A DNA stretch of 64,000 nt from Eutreptiella sp. 'Long Island Sound 2002' (lineage: Eukaryota; Euglenozoa; Euglenophyceae; Eutreptiales; Eutreptiaceae), in contig OZ038385.1 of NCBI GenBank assembly GCA_964036045.1, forward strand, positions 40,431,680 through 40,495,679, given 5' to 3'. Positions 18,517-30,995 of the stretch are shown here, one piece after another. Position 1 is the first letter of the stretch. Every line of letters starts with the position of its first letter. The position numbers and the translations under genes are program-made. Under the pieces are notes generated by a model, which did no database searches, was not told where the DNA came from, and was given only the letters and a program-made list of their open reading frames with translations.

Positions 18517-20155
18517 CTAGTTATGGTCACATGTCGCAATTTTCTCACGAACGACTTTCGATTCCTCGCTCTCCAAATACTGGCGAAGTGTGAGAAAGGG
18601 CATATAGAATAGGCTCTCCTCCTCGTCTTCTGTTACATGATCATCATTGTCCGGGTCCTCTAGGCGCCGCCGCTTGGCTGCAGGAGGCTCCCCCCCCCCC
18701 CCCACAACTACCCTTCTCCTCTATCGAGAGCCGGGTCAATCGATTCTGGAAAAAATCTCTGAGAGGAACGTCCAGGGTTAGGGGCAGGGTAGTTGACTGG
18801 GGCTCAGCAGCCACGGACGTAAGGCATTGCTGGTAAAAATACAGATGGAGCACCCTACAAGCCGCAGGGGTCTGAAACCATGCGAAAAATTCGACCACCA
18901 GGTGGGCCAGTACCTGACTGATATAGTCTGCACTAGGAGCTCTGCCATTATAGCTGGCGTGTAGTAGGCCGAGGGACGTGATCGTGCACGTACGGCACCT
19001 CAGGACAGCATCCGCTTCCAATCCTACCAGAGTTGGGCCCATCCCGAGATCTACCAATCCCATATCACGTGCCCATTGCAAATGAGGCATACCCACTACA
19101 CGCCCGTACTCCGCACATGATGACCATACTGTCATATTATGACCGGCATAGAAAAAGCCGGAGGCCGCATGTACAAAAGGGGCACAATGTTCGGGTACCA
19201 ACTTCGTCCCCCCTGATTGAACCCAAACTTGGTGCACTTCCCGAAAGCTCTCAAGTCTCAGATATTGGATTCCGGTGATTCCCTGCCAGAGATGAATGGT
19301 ATTGGCGCCTACTACCCCCCATGGATTGTTAACCCCCAAAGGGTTGGAGGATAGTGTGTCGTACACCAATGTCACAAATTGGACTCTCCGAAAGTGAGCC
19401 AGGGCCGCCGCGTTCATTACCCAGGTTAGAAACTCGGGGGCCTGTGCGGCCAACGTATCCCACATACCCAATCTCTCCTTGGGTGATGCACGCAGCACTG
19501 AACTGGACGCCACCACCTGAAAGAGATAGGGGTCATCACTGAAAAGCTGCAAGAAAGCGGGGCTCAATACTGTGTAATTGACCTCGTTGGTGATGAATGC
19601 CACTAAAGATCGGTTGTTGGCAACCTTCATGGCCCTCTTGAAATACGTATCCTTAGGATCCCACGCATGGATATACTGGCGGGCCTTTTGTAGAACCCTA
19701 ATCACATTTTTGCGGTTGTAGGGTCCCATCTTGAGGTGCTGAAATAGACACCCCCACCAGACGGGGTAGCAGTAGCGGTCTTCTTGGAAGTGGGGTGTTT
19801 TCATCCACCAGATTGTACTCTCATACGCCCCCGAGCACAACGGAAAAAGACGCCCACCACCGCCGCGATGAAAATCGTTGATATTTAGACACCCAGGGTA
19901 ACTGAGCAACCCAGGAGGACACATCACACCGTCAAACACGGTGTGGTCCCAGAACTTCTCCATGAGGGTGACAACATATTCGCTTTTCACAAGGTTGTTG
20001 AACCTCTTGCACACCAAGCGCAGCCCGAGGGCCACGCCTGCATCAACGTAGAGGTGCAATATGGAGGACAAAGTGTCGTCACAAATCCGCAAACGCAGTC
20101 CAGGTAATCCCACAAAACCCGCACCCTGTTTTTTCCACGAAAGGGAAAAAATCAC
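18517..20155 (-). CDS. F-box-like protein with C-terminal nuclear-localisation-like tail
   Basis: An N-terminal F-box-like motif reads D-D-T-L-S-S-I-L ... L-R-L-V-C-K-R-F-N-N-L-V (about residues 27-55). F-box proteins tether substrates to SCF ubiquitin ligases through Skp1. About 430 residues of unrecognised sequence with many aromatic residues follow. At the 14-C run 18690-18703 the main frame turns to nonsense and stops at 18644. A neighbouring frame continues instead with P-P-A-A-K-R-R-R-L-E-D, similar to a c-Myc-type nuclear localisation signal, and an acidic tail to 18517. One base in the homopolymer decides which tail is made. The only upstream ATG (20155) lies in satellite sequence, so the first roughly 20 residues are satellite-derived unless a spliced start lies elsewhere. 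Confidence 0.65.
18690..18703. repeat. 14-base C homopolymer inside the F-box coding region
   Basis: Lying in the coding strand as a G-run, it is the point where the two open frames of the F-box gene must join. It is prone to polymerase slippage and sequencing error. Confidence 0.85.
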
Positions 20156-21290
20156 AATAGGTGCACAAGGGAATTTTTGACAGAGTTACAAAACTTTTTA
20201 CAGAGTGAAAAAAAACAGATTGCGGCTTTTCAGTGTGTAACCTTAGGTAACTTTAGGTAACTTTAGGTAACCCCACAAAACCCGCACCCTGTTTTTTCCA
20301 CCAAGGAGAAAAAATCACAATAGGTGCACAAGGGAATTTTTGACAGAGTTACAAAACTTTTTACAGAGTGAAAAAAACAGATTGCGGCTTTTCGGTGTGT
20401 AACGTTAGGTAACTTTAGGTAACCTTAGGTAACTTTAGGTAACTTTAGGTAATCCCACAAAACCCGCACCCTGTTTTTTCCACCAAAGGAGAAAAAATCA
20501 CAATAGGTGCACAAGGGAATTTTTGACAGAGTTACAAAACTTTTTACAGAGTGAAAAAAACAGGTTGCGGCTTTTCGGTGTGTAACCTTAGGTAACTTTA
20601 GGTAACCTTAGGTAACTTTAGGTAACTTTAGGTAATCCCACAAAACCCGCACCCTGTTTTTTCCACCAAGGAGAAAAAATCACAATAGGTGCACAAGGGA
20701 ATTTTTGACAGAGTTACAAAACTTTTTACAGAGTGAAAAAAACAGATTGCGGCTTTTCGGTGTGTAACCTTAGGTAACTTTAGGTAACTTTAGGTAATCC
20801 CACAAAACCCGCACCCTGTTTTTTCCACCAAGGAGAAAAAATCACAATAGGTGCACAAGGGAATTTTTGACAGAGTTACAAAACTTTTTACAGAGTGAAA
20901 AAAACAGATTGCGGCTTTTCGGTGTGTAACCTTAGGTAACTTTAGGTAACTTTAGGTAATCCCACAAAACCCGCACCCTGTTTTTTCCACCAAAGAGAAA
21001 AAATCACAATAGGTGCACAAGGGAATTTTTGACAGAGTTACAAAACTTTTTACAGAGTGAAAAAAACAGATTGCAGCTTTTCGGTGTGTAACCTTAGGTA
21101 ACTTTAGGTAACTTTAGGTAATCCCACAAAACCCGCACCCTGTTTTTTCCACCCAATGAGAAAAAATCACAATAGGTGCACAAGGGAATTTTTGACAGAG
21201 TGAAAAAAACAGGTTGCGGCTTTTCGGTGTGTAACCTTAGGTAACTTTAGGTAACCTTAGGTAACTTTAGGTAACTTTAGGTAACGTTGT
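20105..21290. repeat. Satellite block 2 (about seven units)
   Basis: The units are of the main subtype (TTTTTTCCACCAAGGAG, GTTACAAAAC, CTTTTCGGTGTG). The number of AGGTAACTTT decamers per unit varies from two to five. The first unit supplies the apparent start codon of the F-box gene on the minus strand. Confidence 0.93.
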
Positions 21291-22889
21291 TTGTATGTTA
21301 CTTGTGTCTCCTATACATTGTTGTTTTGTCCCCTTCGATTTGTACATTCGTTTCCTTCTTCATGATCCGTTTATTTGAAGTGACACCATGTATATTTTTT
21401 TCGTCTGTTGGTCTGGCTTACTTACTCGCAGTTGTTGTTTTTATATAAAAAAAAACAAGTGCCCCTCAACAGATATTGCGTCAACAGATATTTCATCCCT
21501 TCGTTTTGGGTTTGGTCTGGAGCTTCTTTTTGAGCTCCTGCAGGGCTGAGCGAACCGACCACCTTTTTTTTTCGTCCTTGTTGTTGGTGGTGGTGGTCTG
21601 CTTCTTCACCAATCTGATTAGTGACCTTGTGACAGTGACCATCAAAGCGTTCAATACCCACAAAATACAGATAGCATACTTCGTACAAAATGGTTTTACG
21701 TTGGTTTTTTCGCCAATGTTGTACAATATGTTTGTGAATTACGTTAAGAAGCGTTGATTTGAGTATGCGGTAGTAATCAGTACATTTAGACTTTTCATAC
21801 AGCCACGAAAAATTGGCTCATGGTTTATCTGATCTTGCTCCTTCCAGCAGCGGTTTCAGGATAACTAATGTCAGTATAAGCAATTCAAAATTCTTCTGGA
21901 AACCTGCTCCGTCGGGTTGCATTGATGAGGTGTCTTTCTCCGTGTAGAACTCGGTGATGTTGTGATACGGTTTTCTTTCTGTCTGCTCAGTTTATTCTTA
22001 ATGTTGGTGATGGTCAAACGGGTGATCGGGACCAATCGACGCACTCGACTGAAGGCCGCCAAAGTCACAGATGCACCGCGGACGCTGAGCAACTCTACTC
22101 GGGCATCTGTCAGGTACTCTCAGAAGCCAATCCAAGCGCAGTCATCCCGGACTTTCAAGTAAGGGTCCTGACCCCCACAGGGTGCGAAGTGTTTCCGACC
22201 AACCTGTATGCACCAAGGTCATTCGTGATTTCCAGGCTCCGTCACGTAATATGGACACACGCATATCGACTACAGAATGCGCACTTTTATATTATCCTGC
22301 GTCAAAAGGCTGAACGGTCAAAATGGGACCAGAGTGGTGACGACTCGTGGAACTGTGTACAGGAAAGGGTCCTGCCTGCGCTGCGGCAACTCTTCACTGA
22401 CGGTAGAGACACGTATAGGCTCGCGATGGTCGAATTTTGTGGACGTCAGTGTAATTCCGGAAACGACAGGCGTCATATCGCTTTGAGAATCGCGTGGCAA
22501 TGGAGCATTGCACCCGTTGCTATCATGATCTTTTGTCAACTTAATGTCCCAGCTGACCTGAGCCATGCAATTTTTGGGTTTTCTTCCGTCGACGATTGGT
22601 ACTGTTGTCACAGGTGGTACACCACCTCGGACGATGGTATGACAGTAAGAAACCCTGCGATCTGAGATCCGGGCCAAATCTCTGATCTGCCATCCGATTC
22701 CTTCTTTGCGTTGTGCTACGATTGCCCTGCGGTGGTGGGTAAAAGGGAATGGGCAGGCTGAGTGTCAGGAATGCAACATTTGCGTGGCACTCTAGTTGTC
22801 TGACAACCACCAACCAGGCGTCACGCAATCGGTCGATGTACGGATTCTGCGGTCGATGGCTAGGAGTGACCGCATGTTCGAAAACATAG
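21291..22889. other. Non-repeat islet between satellite blocks 2 and 3
   Basis: It holds several short frames, none convincing. Candidates are a hydrophobic plus-strand frame (21476-21757), a plus-strand frame at 22189-22665 and an opposing minus-strand frame at 22318-22677. Codon use does not favour any of them. It may be a decayed gene isolated by satellite expansion, like the F-box islet. Confidence 0.35.
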
Positions 22890-25800
22890 ACCGACAAAAC
22901 CCACACCCTGTTTTTTCGCCCAAGGAAAAAAATCACAATAGGCGCAGAAGGGAACTTTTGACAGGGTGGCAAAACTTTTTACAGAGTGAAAAAAAAACAG
23001 GTTGCGGCTTTTGGGGTGTGTAGCCTTAGGTAACTTTAGGTAACTTTAGGTAACCCCACAAAACCCGCACCCTGTTTTTTCCACCCAATGAGAAAAAATC
23101 ACAATAGGTGCACAAGGGAATTTTTGACAGAGTTACGAAACCTTTTACAGAGTGAAAAAAACAGGTTGCGGCTTTTCGGTGTGTAGCCTTAGGTAACTTT
23201 AGGTAACTTTAGGTAACCCCACAAAACCCGCACCCTGTTTTTTCCACCAAGGAGAAAAAATCACAATAGGTGCACAAGGGAATTTTTGACAGAGTTACAA
23301 AACTTTTTACAGAGTGAAAAAAACAGAGTGCGGCTTTTCGGTGTGTAGCCTTAGGTAACTTTAGGTAACTTTAGGTAACCCCACAAAACCCGCACCCTGT
23401 TTTTTCCACCCAAGGAGAAAAAATCACAATAGGTGCACAAGGGAATTTTTGACAGAGTTACAAAACTTTTTACAGAGTGAAAAAAACAGATTGCGGCTTT
23501 TCGGTGTGTAGCCTTAGGTAACTTTAGGTAACTTTAGGTAACCCCACAAAACCCGCACCCTGTTTTTTCCACCCAAGGAGAAAAAATCACAATAGGTGCA
23601 CAAGGGAATTTTTGACAGAGTTACAAAACTTTTTACAGAGTGAAAAAAACACGTTGCGGCTTTTCGGTGTGTAACCTTAGGTAACTTCAGGTAACTTTAG
23701 GTAACTTTAGGTAATCCCACAAAACCCGCACCCTGTTTTTTCCACCCAAGGAGAAAAAATCACAATAGGTGCACAAGGGAATTTTTGACAGAGTTACAAA
23801 ACTTTCTACAGAGTGAAAAAAACAGGTTGCGGCTTTTCGGTGTGTAACCTTAGGTAACTTTAGGTAACCTTAGGTAACTTTAGGTAACTTTAGGTAATCC
23901 CACAAAACCCGCACCCTGTTTTTTCCACCAAAGAGAAAAAATCACAATAGGTGCACAAGGGAATTTTTGACAGAGTTACAAAACTTTTTACAGAGTGAAA
24001 AAAAACAGATTGCGGCTTTTCGGTGTGTAACCTTAGGTAACTTTAGGTAACTTTAGGTAACCCCACAAAACCCGCACCCTGTTTTTTCCACCAAAGAGAA
24101 AAAATCACAATAGGTGCACAAGGGAATTTTTGACAGAGTTACAAAACTTTTTACAGAGTGAAAAAAACAGATTGCGGCTTTTCGTTGTGTAGCCTTAGGT
24201 AACTTTAGGTAACCCCACAAAACCCGCACCCTGTTTTTTCCACCAAAGAGAAAAAATCACAATAGGTGCACAAGGGAATTTTTGACAGAGTTACAAAATT
24301 TTTTACAGAGTGAAAAAAAACAGATTGCCGCTTTTCGGTGTGTAACCTTAGGTAACTTTAGGTAACTTTAGGTAATCCCACAAAACCCGCACCCTGTTTT
24401 TGCCACCCAATGAGAAAAAATCACAATAGGTGCACAAGGGAATTTTTGACAGAGTTACAAAACTTTTTACAGAGTGAAAAAAACAGATTGCGGCTTTTCG
24501 GTGTGTAGCCTTAGGTAACTTTAGGTAACCCCACAAAACCCGCACCCTGTTTTTTCCACCAAAGAGAAAAAATCACAATAGGTGCACAAGGGAATTTTTG
24601 ACAGAGTTACAAAATTTTTTACAGAGTGAAAAAAAACAGATTGCGGCTTTTCGGTGTGTAACCTTAGGTAACTTTAGGTAACTTTAGGTAATCCCACAAA
24701 ACCCGCACCCTGTTTTTTCCACCCAATGAGAAAAAATCACAATAGGTGCACAAGGGAATTTTTGACAGGGTTACAAAACTTTTTACAGAGTGAAAAAAAC
24801 AGGTTGCGGCTTTTCGGTGTGTAACCTTAGGTAACTTTAGGTAACTTTAGGTAACCCCACAAAACCCGCACCCTGTTTTTTCCACCCAAGGAGAAAAAAT
24901 CACAATAGGTGCACAAGGGAATTTTTGACAGAGTTACAAAACTTTTTACAGAGTGAAAAAAAACAGATTGCGGCTTTTCGGTGTGTAACCTTAGGTAACT
25001 TTAGGTAACTTTAGGTAATCCCACAAAACCCGCACCCTGTTTTTTCCACCAAAGAGAAAAAATCACAATAGGTGCACAAGGGAATTTTTGACAGAGTTAC
25101 AAAACTTTTTACAGAGTGAAAAAAACAGATTGCGGCTTTTCGGTGTGTAACCTTAGGTAACTTTAGGTAACTTTAGGTAATCCCACAAAACCCGCACCCT
25201 GTTTTTTCCACCAAGGAGAAAAAATCACAATAGGTGCACAAGGGAATTTTTGACAGAGTGACAAAACTTTTTACAGAGTGAAAAAAACAGATTGCGGCTT
25301 TTCGGTGTGTAACCTTAGGTAACTTTAGGTAACTTTAGGTAATCCCACAAAACCCGCACCCTGTTTTTTCCACCCAATGAGAAAAAATCACAATAGGTGC
25401 ACAAGGGAATTTTTGACAGAGTGAAAAAAACAGGTTGCGGCTTTTCGGTGTGTAACCTTAGGTAACCTTAGGTAACTTTAGGTAACTTTAGGTAACCCCA
25501 CAAAACCCGCACCCTGTTTTTTCCACCAAAGAGAAAAAATCACAATAGGTGCACAAGGGAATTTTTGACAGAGTTACAAAACTTTTTACAGAGTGAAAAA
25601 AACAGATTGCGGCTTTTCGGTGTGTAGCCTTAGGTAACTTTAGGTAACTTTAGGTAACCCCACAAAACCCGCACCCTGTTTTTTCCACCCAAGGAGAAAA
25701 AATCACAATAGGTGCACAAGGGAATTTTTGACAGAGATACAAAACTTTTTACAGAGTGAAAAAAACAGATTGCGGCTTCTCGGTGTGTGGCCTTAGGTAA

Positions 25801-28800
25801 CTTTAGGTAACCTTAGGTAACTTTAGGTAACTTTAGGTAACCCCACAAAACCCGCACCCTGTTTTTTCCACCAAGGAGAAAAAATCACAATAGGTGCACA
25901 AGGGAATTTTAGACAGAATTACAAAACTTTTTACAGAGTGAAAAAAACAGGTTGCGGCTTTTCGGTGTGTAACCTTAGGTAACTTTAGGTAACTTTAGGT
26001 AACCCCACAAAACCCGCACCCTGTTTTTTCCACCCAAGGAGAAAAAATCACAATAGGTGCACAAGGGAATTTTTGACAGAGTGAAAGAAACAGGTTGCGG
26101 CTTTTCGGTGTGTAACCTTAGGTAACTTTAGGTAACCTTAGGTAACTTTAGGTAACTTTAGGTAACCCCACAAAACCCGCACCCTGTTTTTTCCACCACA
26201 GAGAAAAAATCACAATAGGTGCACAAGGGAATTTTTGACAGAGTTACAAAACTTTTTACAGAGTGAAAAAAACAGATTGCGGCTTTTCGGTGTGTAACCT
26301 TAGGTAACTTTAGGTAACTTTAGGTAACCCCACAAAACCCGCACCCTGTTTTTTCCACCCAAGGAGAAAAAATCACAATAGGTGCACAAGGGAATTTTTG
26401 ACAGAGTTACAAAACTTTTTACAGAGTGAAAAAAACAGATTGCGGCTTTTCGGTGTGTAGCCTTAGGTAACTTTAGGTAACTTTAGGTAACCCCACAAAA
26501 CCCGCACCCTGTTTTTTCCACCCAAGGAGAAAAAATCACAATAGGTGCACAAGGGAATTTTTGACAGAGTTACAAAACTTTTTACAGAGTGAAAATAACA
26601 GATTGCGGCTTTTCGGTGTGTAGCCTTAGGTAACTTTAGGTAACCTTAGGTAACTTTAGGTAACTTTAGGTAACCCCACAAAACCCGCACCCTGTTTTTT
26701 CCACCAAGGAGAAAAAATCACAATAGGTGCACAAGGGAATTTTTGACAGAGTTACAAAACTTTTTACACAGTGAAAAAAACAGATTGCGGCTTTTCGGTG
26801 TGTAGCTTTAGGTAACTTTAGGTAACTTTAGGTAACCCCACAAAACCCGCACCCTGTTTTTTCCACCCAAGGAGAAAAAATCACAATAGGGGCACAAGGG
26901 AATTTTTGACAGAGTTACAAAACTTTTTACAGAGTGAAAAAAACAGATTGCGGCTTTTCGGTGTGTAGCCTTAGGTAACTTTAGGTAACTTTAGGTAACC
27001 CCACAAAACCCGCACCCTGTTTTTGGCACCCAAGGAGAAAAAATCACAATAGGTGCACAAGGGAATTTTTGACAGAGTTACAAAACTTTTTACAGAGTGA
27101 AAAAAACAGATTGCGGCTTTTCGGTGTGTAGCCTTAGGTAACTTTAGGTAACCTTAGGTAACTTTAGGTAACTTTAGGTAACCCCACAAAACCCGCACCC
27201 TGTTTTTTCCACCAAGGAGAAAAAATCACAATAGGTGCACAAGGGAATTTTTGACAGAGTTACAAAACTTTTTACAGAGTGAAAAAAACAGATTGCGGCT
27301 TTTCGGTGTGTAGCCTTAGGTAACTTTAGGTAACTTTAGGTAACCCCACAAAACCCGCACCCTGTTTTTTCCACCCAATGAGAAAAAATCACAATAGGTG
27401 CACAAGGGAATTTTTGACAGAGTTACAAAACCTTTTACAGAGTGAAAAAAACAGGTTGCGGCTTTTCGGTGTGTAGCCTTAGGTAACTTTAGGTAACTTT
27501 AGGTAACCCCACAAAACCGGCACCCTGTTTTTTCCACCAAGGAGAAAAAATCACAATAGGTGCACAAGGGAATTTTTGACAGAGTTACAAAACTTTTTAC
27601 AGAGTGAAAAAAACAGATTGCGGCTTTTCGGTGTGTAGCCTTAGGTAACTTTAGGTAACTTTAGGTAACCCCACAAAACCCGCACCCTGTTTTTTCCACC
27701 CAAGGAGAAAAAATCACAATAGGTGCACAAGGGAATTTTTGACAGAGTTACAAAACTTTTTACAGAGTGAAAAAAACAGATTGCGGCTTTTCGGTGTGTA
27801 GCCTTAGGTAACTTTAGGTAACTTTAGGTAACCCCACAAAACCCGCACCCTGTTTTTTCCACCCAAGGAGAAAAAATCACAATAGGTGCACAAGGGAATT
27901 TTTGACAGAGTTACAAAACCTTTTACAGAGTGAAAAAAACAGATTGCGGCTTTTCGGTGTGTAGCCTTAGGTAACTTTAGGTAACTTTAGGTAACCCCAC
28001 AAAACCCGCACCCTGTTTTTTCCACCAAGGAGAAAAAATCACAATAGGTGCACAAGGGAATTTTTGACAGAGTTACAAAACTTTTTACAGAGTGAAAAAA
28101 ACAGATTGCGGCTTTTCGGTGTGTAGCCTTAGGTAACTTTAGGTAACTTTAGGTAACCCCACAAAACCCGCACCCTGTTTTTTCCACCCAAGGAGAAAAA
28201 ATCACAATAGGTGCACAAGGGAATTTTTGACAGAGTTACAAAACTTTTTACAGAGTGAAAAAAACAGATTGCGGCTTTTCGGTGTGTAGCCTTAGGTAAC
28301 TTTAGGTAACTTTAGGTAACCCCACAAAACCCGCACCCTGTTTTTTCCACCCAAGGAGAAAAAATCACAATAGGTGCACAAGGGAATTTTTGACAGAGTT
28401 ACAAAACTTTTTACAGAGTGAAAAAAACACGTTGCGGCTTTTCGGTGTGTAACGTTAGGTAACTTTAGGTAACCTTAGGTAACTTTAGGTAACTTTAGGT
28501 AACCCCACAAAACCCGCACCCTGTTTTTTCCACCCAAGGAGAAAAAATCACAATAGGTGCACAAGGGAATTTTTGACAGAGTTACAAAACTTTTTACAGA
28601 GTGAAAAAAACAGATTGTGGCTTTTCGGTGTGTAGCCTTAGGTAACTTTAGGTAACTTTAGGTAACCCCACAAAACCCGCACCCTGTTTTTTCCACCCAA
28701 GGAGAAAAAATCACAATAGGTGCACAAGGGAATTTTTGACAGGGTTACAAAACTTTTTACAGAGTGAAAAAAACAGGTTGCGGCTTTTCGGTGTGTAACC

Positions 28801-30994
28801 TTAGGTAACTTTAGGTAACTTTAGGTAACCCCACAAAACCCGCACCCTGTTTTTTCCACCCAAGGAGAAAAAATCACAATAGGTGCACAAGGGAATTTTT
28901 GACAGAGTTACAAAACTTTTTACAGAGTGAAAAAAACAGGTTGCGGCTTTTCGGTGTGTAACCTTAGGTAACTTTAGGTAACTTTAGGTAACCTTAGGTA
29001 ACCCCACAAAACCCGCACCCTGTTTTTTCCACCAAGGAGAAAAAATCACAATAGGTGCACAAGGGAATTTTTGACAGAGTTACAAAACTTTTTACAGAGT
29101 GAAAAAAACAGGTTGCAGCTTTTGGGGTGTGTAACCTTAGGTAACCTTAGGTAACTTTAGGTAACCCCACAAAACCCGCACCCTGTTTTTTTCGCCCAAG
29201 GAAAAGAATCACAATAGGCGCACAAGGGAATTTTTGATAGAGTTGCAAAACCCTTTACAGAGTGAAAAAACAGGTTGCAGCTTTTGGGGTGTGTAACCTT
29301 AAGTAACCTTAGGTAACTTTAGGTAACCCCACAAAACCCGCACCCTGTTTTTTTCGCCCAAGGAGAAAAAATCACAATAGGTGCACAAGGGAATTTTTGA
29401 CAGGGGTACAAAACCTTTTACAGAGTGAAAAAAACAGGTTGCGGCTTTTCGGTGTGTAACCTTAGGTAACTTTAGGTAACCTTAGGTAACTTTAGGTAAC
29501 TTTAGGTAACCCCACAAAACCCGCACCCTGTTTTTTCCACCCAATGAGAAAAAATCACAATAGGTGCACAAGGGAATTTTTGACAGAGTTACAAAACTTT
29601 TTACAGAGTGAAAAAAACAGGTTGCGGCTTTTCGGTGTGTAACCTTAGGTAACTTTAGGTAACTTTAGGTAACCCCACAAAACCCGCACCCTGTTTTTTC
29701 CACCCAAGGAGAAAAAATCACAATAGGTGCACAAGGGAATTTTTGACAGAGTGAAAGAAACAGGTTGCGGCTTTTCGGTGTGTAACCTTAGGTAACTTTA
29801 GGTAACCTTAGGTAACTTTAGGTAACTTTAGGTAACCCCACAAAACCCGCACCCTGTTTTTTCCACCAAAGAGAAAAAATCACAATAGGTGCACAAGGGA
29901 ACTTTTGACAGAGTTACAAAACTTTTTACAGAGTGAAAAAAACAGATTGCGGCTTTTCGGTGTGTAGCCTTAGGTAACTTTAGGTAACTTTAGGTAACCC
30001 CACAAAACCCGCACCCTGTTTTTTCCACCCAAGGAGAAAAAATCACAATAGGTGCACAAGGGAATTTTTGACAGAGTTACAAAACTTTTTACAGAGTGAA
30101 AAAAACAGATTGCGGCTTTTCGGTGTGTAGCCTTAGGTAACTTTAGGTAACTTTAGGTAACCCCACGAAACCCGCACCCTGTTTTTTCCACCAAGGAGAA
30201 AAAATCACAATAGGTGCACAAGGGAATTTTTGACAGAGTTACAAAACCTTTTACAGAGTGAAAAAAACAGGTTGCGGCTTTTCGGTGTGTAGCCTTAGGT
30301 AACTTTAGGTAACTTTAGGTAACCCCACAAAACCCGCACCCTGTTTTTTCCACCAAGGAGAAAAAATCACAATAGGTGCACAAGGGAATTTTTGACAGAG
30401 TTACAAAACTTTTTACAGAGTGAAAAAAACAGATTGCGGCTTTTCGGTGTGTAGCCTTAGGTAACTTTAGGTAACTTTAGGTAACCCCACAAAACCCGCA
30501 CCCTGTTTTTTCCACCCAAGGAGAAAAAATCACAATAGGTGCACAAGGGAATTTTTGACAGAGTTACAAAACTTTTTACAGAGTGAAAAAAACACGTTGC
30601 GGCTTTTCGGTGTGTAACCTTAGCTAACTTTAGGTAACCTTAGGTACTTTAGGTAACTTTAGGTAATCCCACAAAACCCGCACCCTGTTTTTTCCACCCA
30701 AGGAGAAAAAATCACAATAGGTGCACAAGGGAATTTTTGACAGAGTTACAAAACTTTTTACAGAGTGAAAAAAACAGATTGTGGCTTTTCGGTGTGTAGC
30801 CTTAGGTAACTTTAGGTAACTTTAGGTAACCCCACAAAACCCGCACCCTGTTTTTTCCACCCAAGGAGAAAAAATCACAATAGGTGCACAAGGGAATTTT
30901 TGACAGAGTTACAAAACTTTTTACAGAGTGAAAAAAACAGATTGCGGCTTTTCGGTGTGTAGCCTTAGGTAACTTTAGGTAACTTTAGGTAACC
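22890..30994. repeat. Satellite block 3 (about 49 units of 163-183 bp)
   Basis: The consensus contains AACCCGCACCCTGTTTTTTC, CACAATAGGTGCACAAGGG, TTTTTACAGAGTG and TGCGGCTTTTCGGTGTG, then two to five TTTAGGTAAC decamers. The arms CCGCACCCTGTTTTTTCCAC and GTGAAAAAAACAGATTGCGG are near-perfect inverted repeats (about 17 of 20 pair) around roughly 70 bp, so each unit can form a long hairpin. The first unit and those near 29130-29340 belong to the diverged subtype of block 1. The last unit abuts the interrupted integrase gene at 30995. Confidence 0.95.
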
Positions 30995-30995
30995 C

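Larger units (their letters stand above)
6330..30994. mobile_element. 24.7-kb inserted island of unknown type
   Basis: Both edges are fixed by the interrupted integrase frame: left at GTAACC 6324-6329, right at GTAACC 30989-30994. The left edge begins with GC-rich DNA containing a telomere-like AGGGTTAGGG; the right edge is the satellite. Contents are intron-bearing virus- or host-like genes (6.3-17.3 kb), an F-box gene, and three satellite blocks. No transposase, recombinase, LTR or terminal inverted repeat is visible. The shared GTAACC suggests joining at microhomology with the satellite rather than a clean target duplication, since two extra Cs sit at the right edge. Confidence 0.8.

Noticed and set aside
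17440-30994. CRISPR-like look of the regular repeats
   Set aside because: Units are contiguous with no unique spacers, no cas genes, and the genome is eukaryotic; a satellite array.
22890-30994. Satellite as telomeric DNA
   Set aside because: The AGGTAACTTT decamer is embedded in a 163-bp unit and the array is internal, bounded by retroelement coding sequence.
6324-30994. Clean 5-6-bp target duplication (GTAAC) for the island
   Set aside because: GTAAC is part of every satellite decamer, and two extra Cs at the right edge do not fit a simple duplication; microhomology is as likely.
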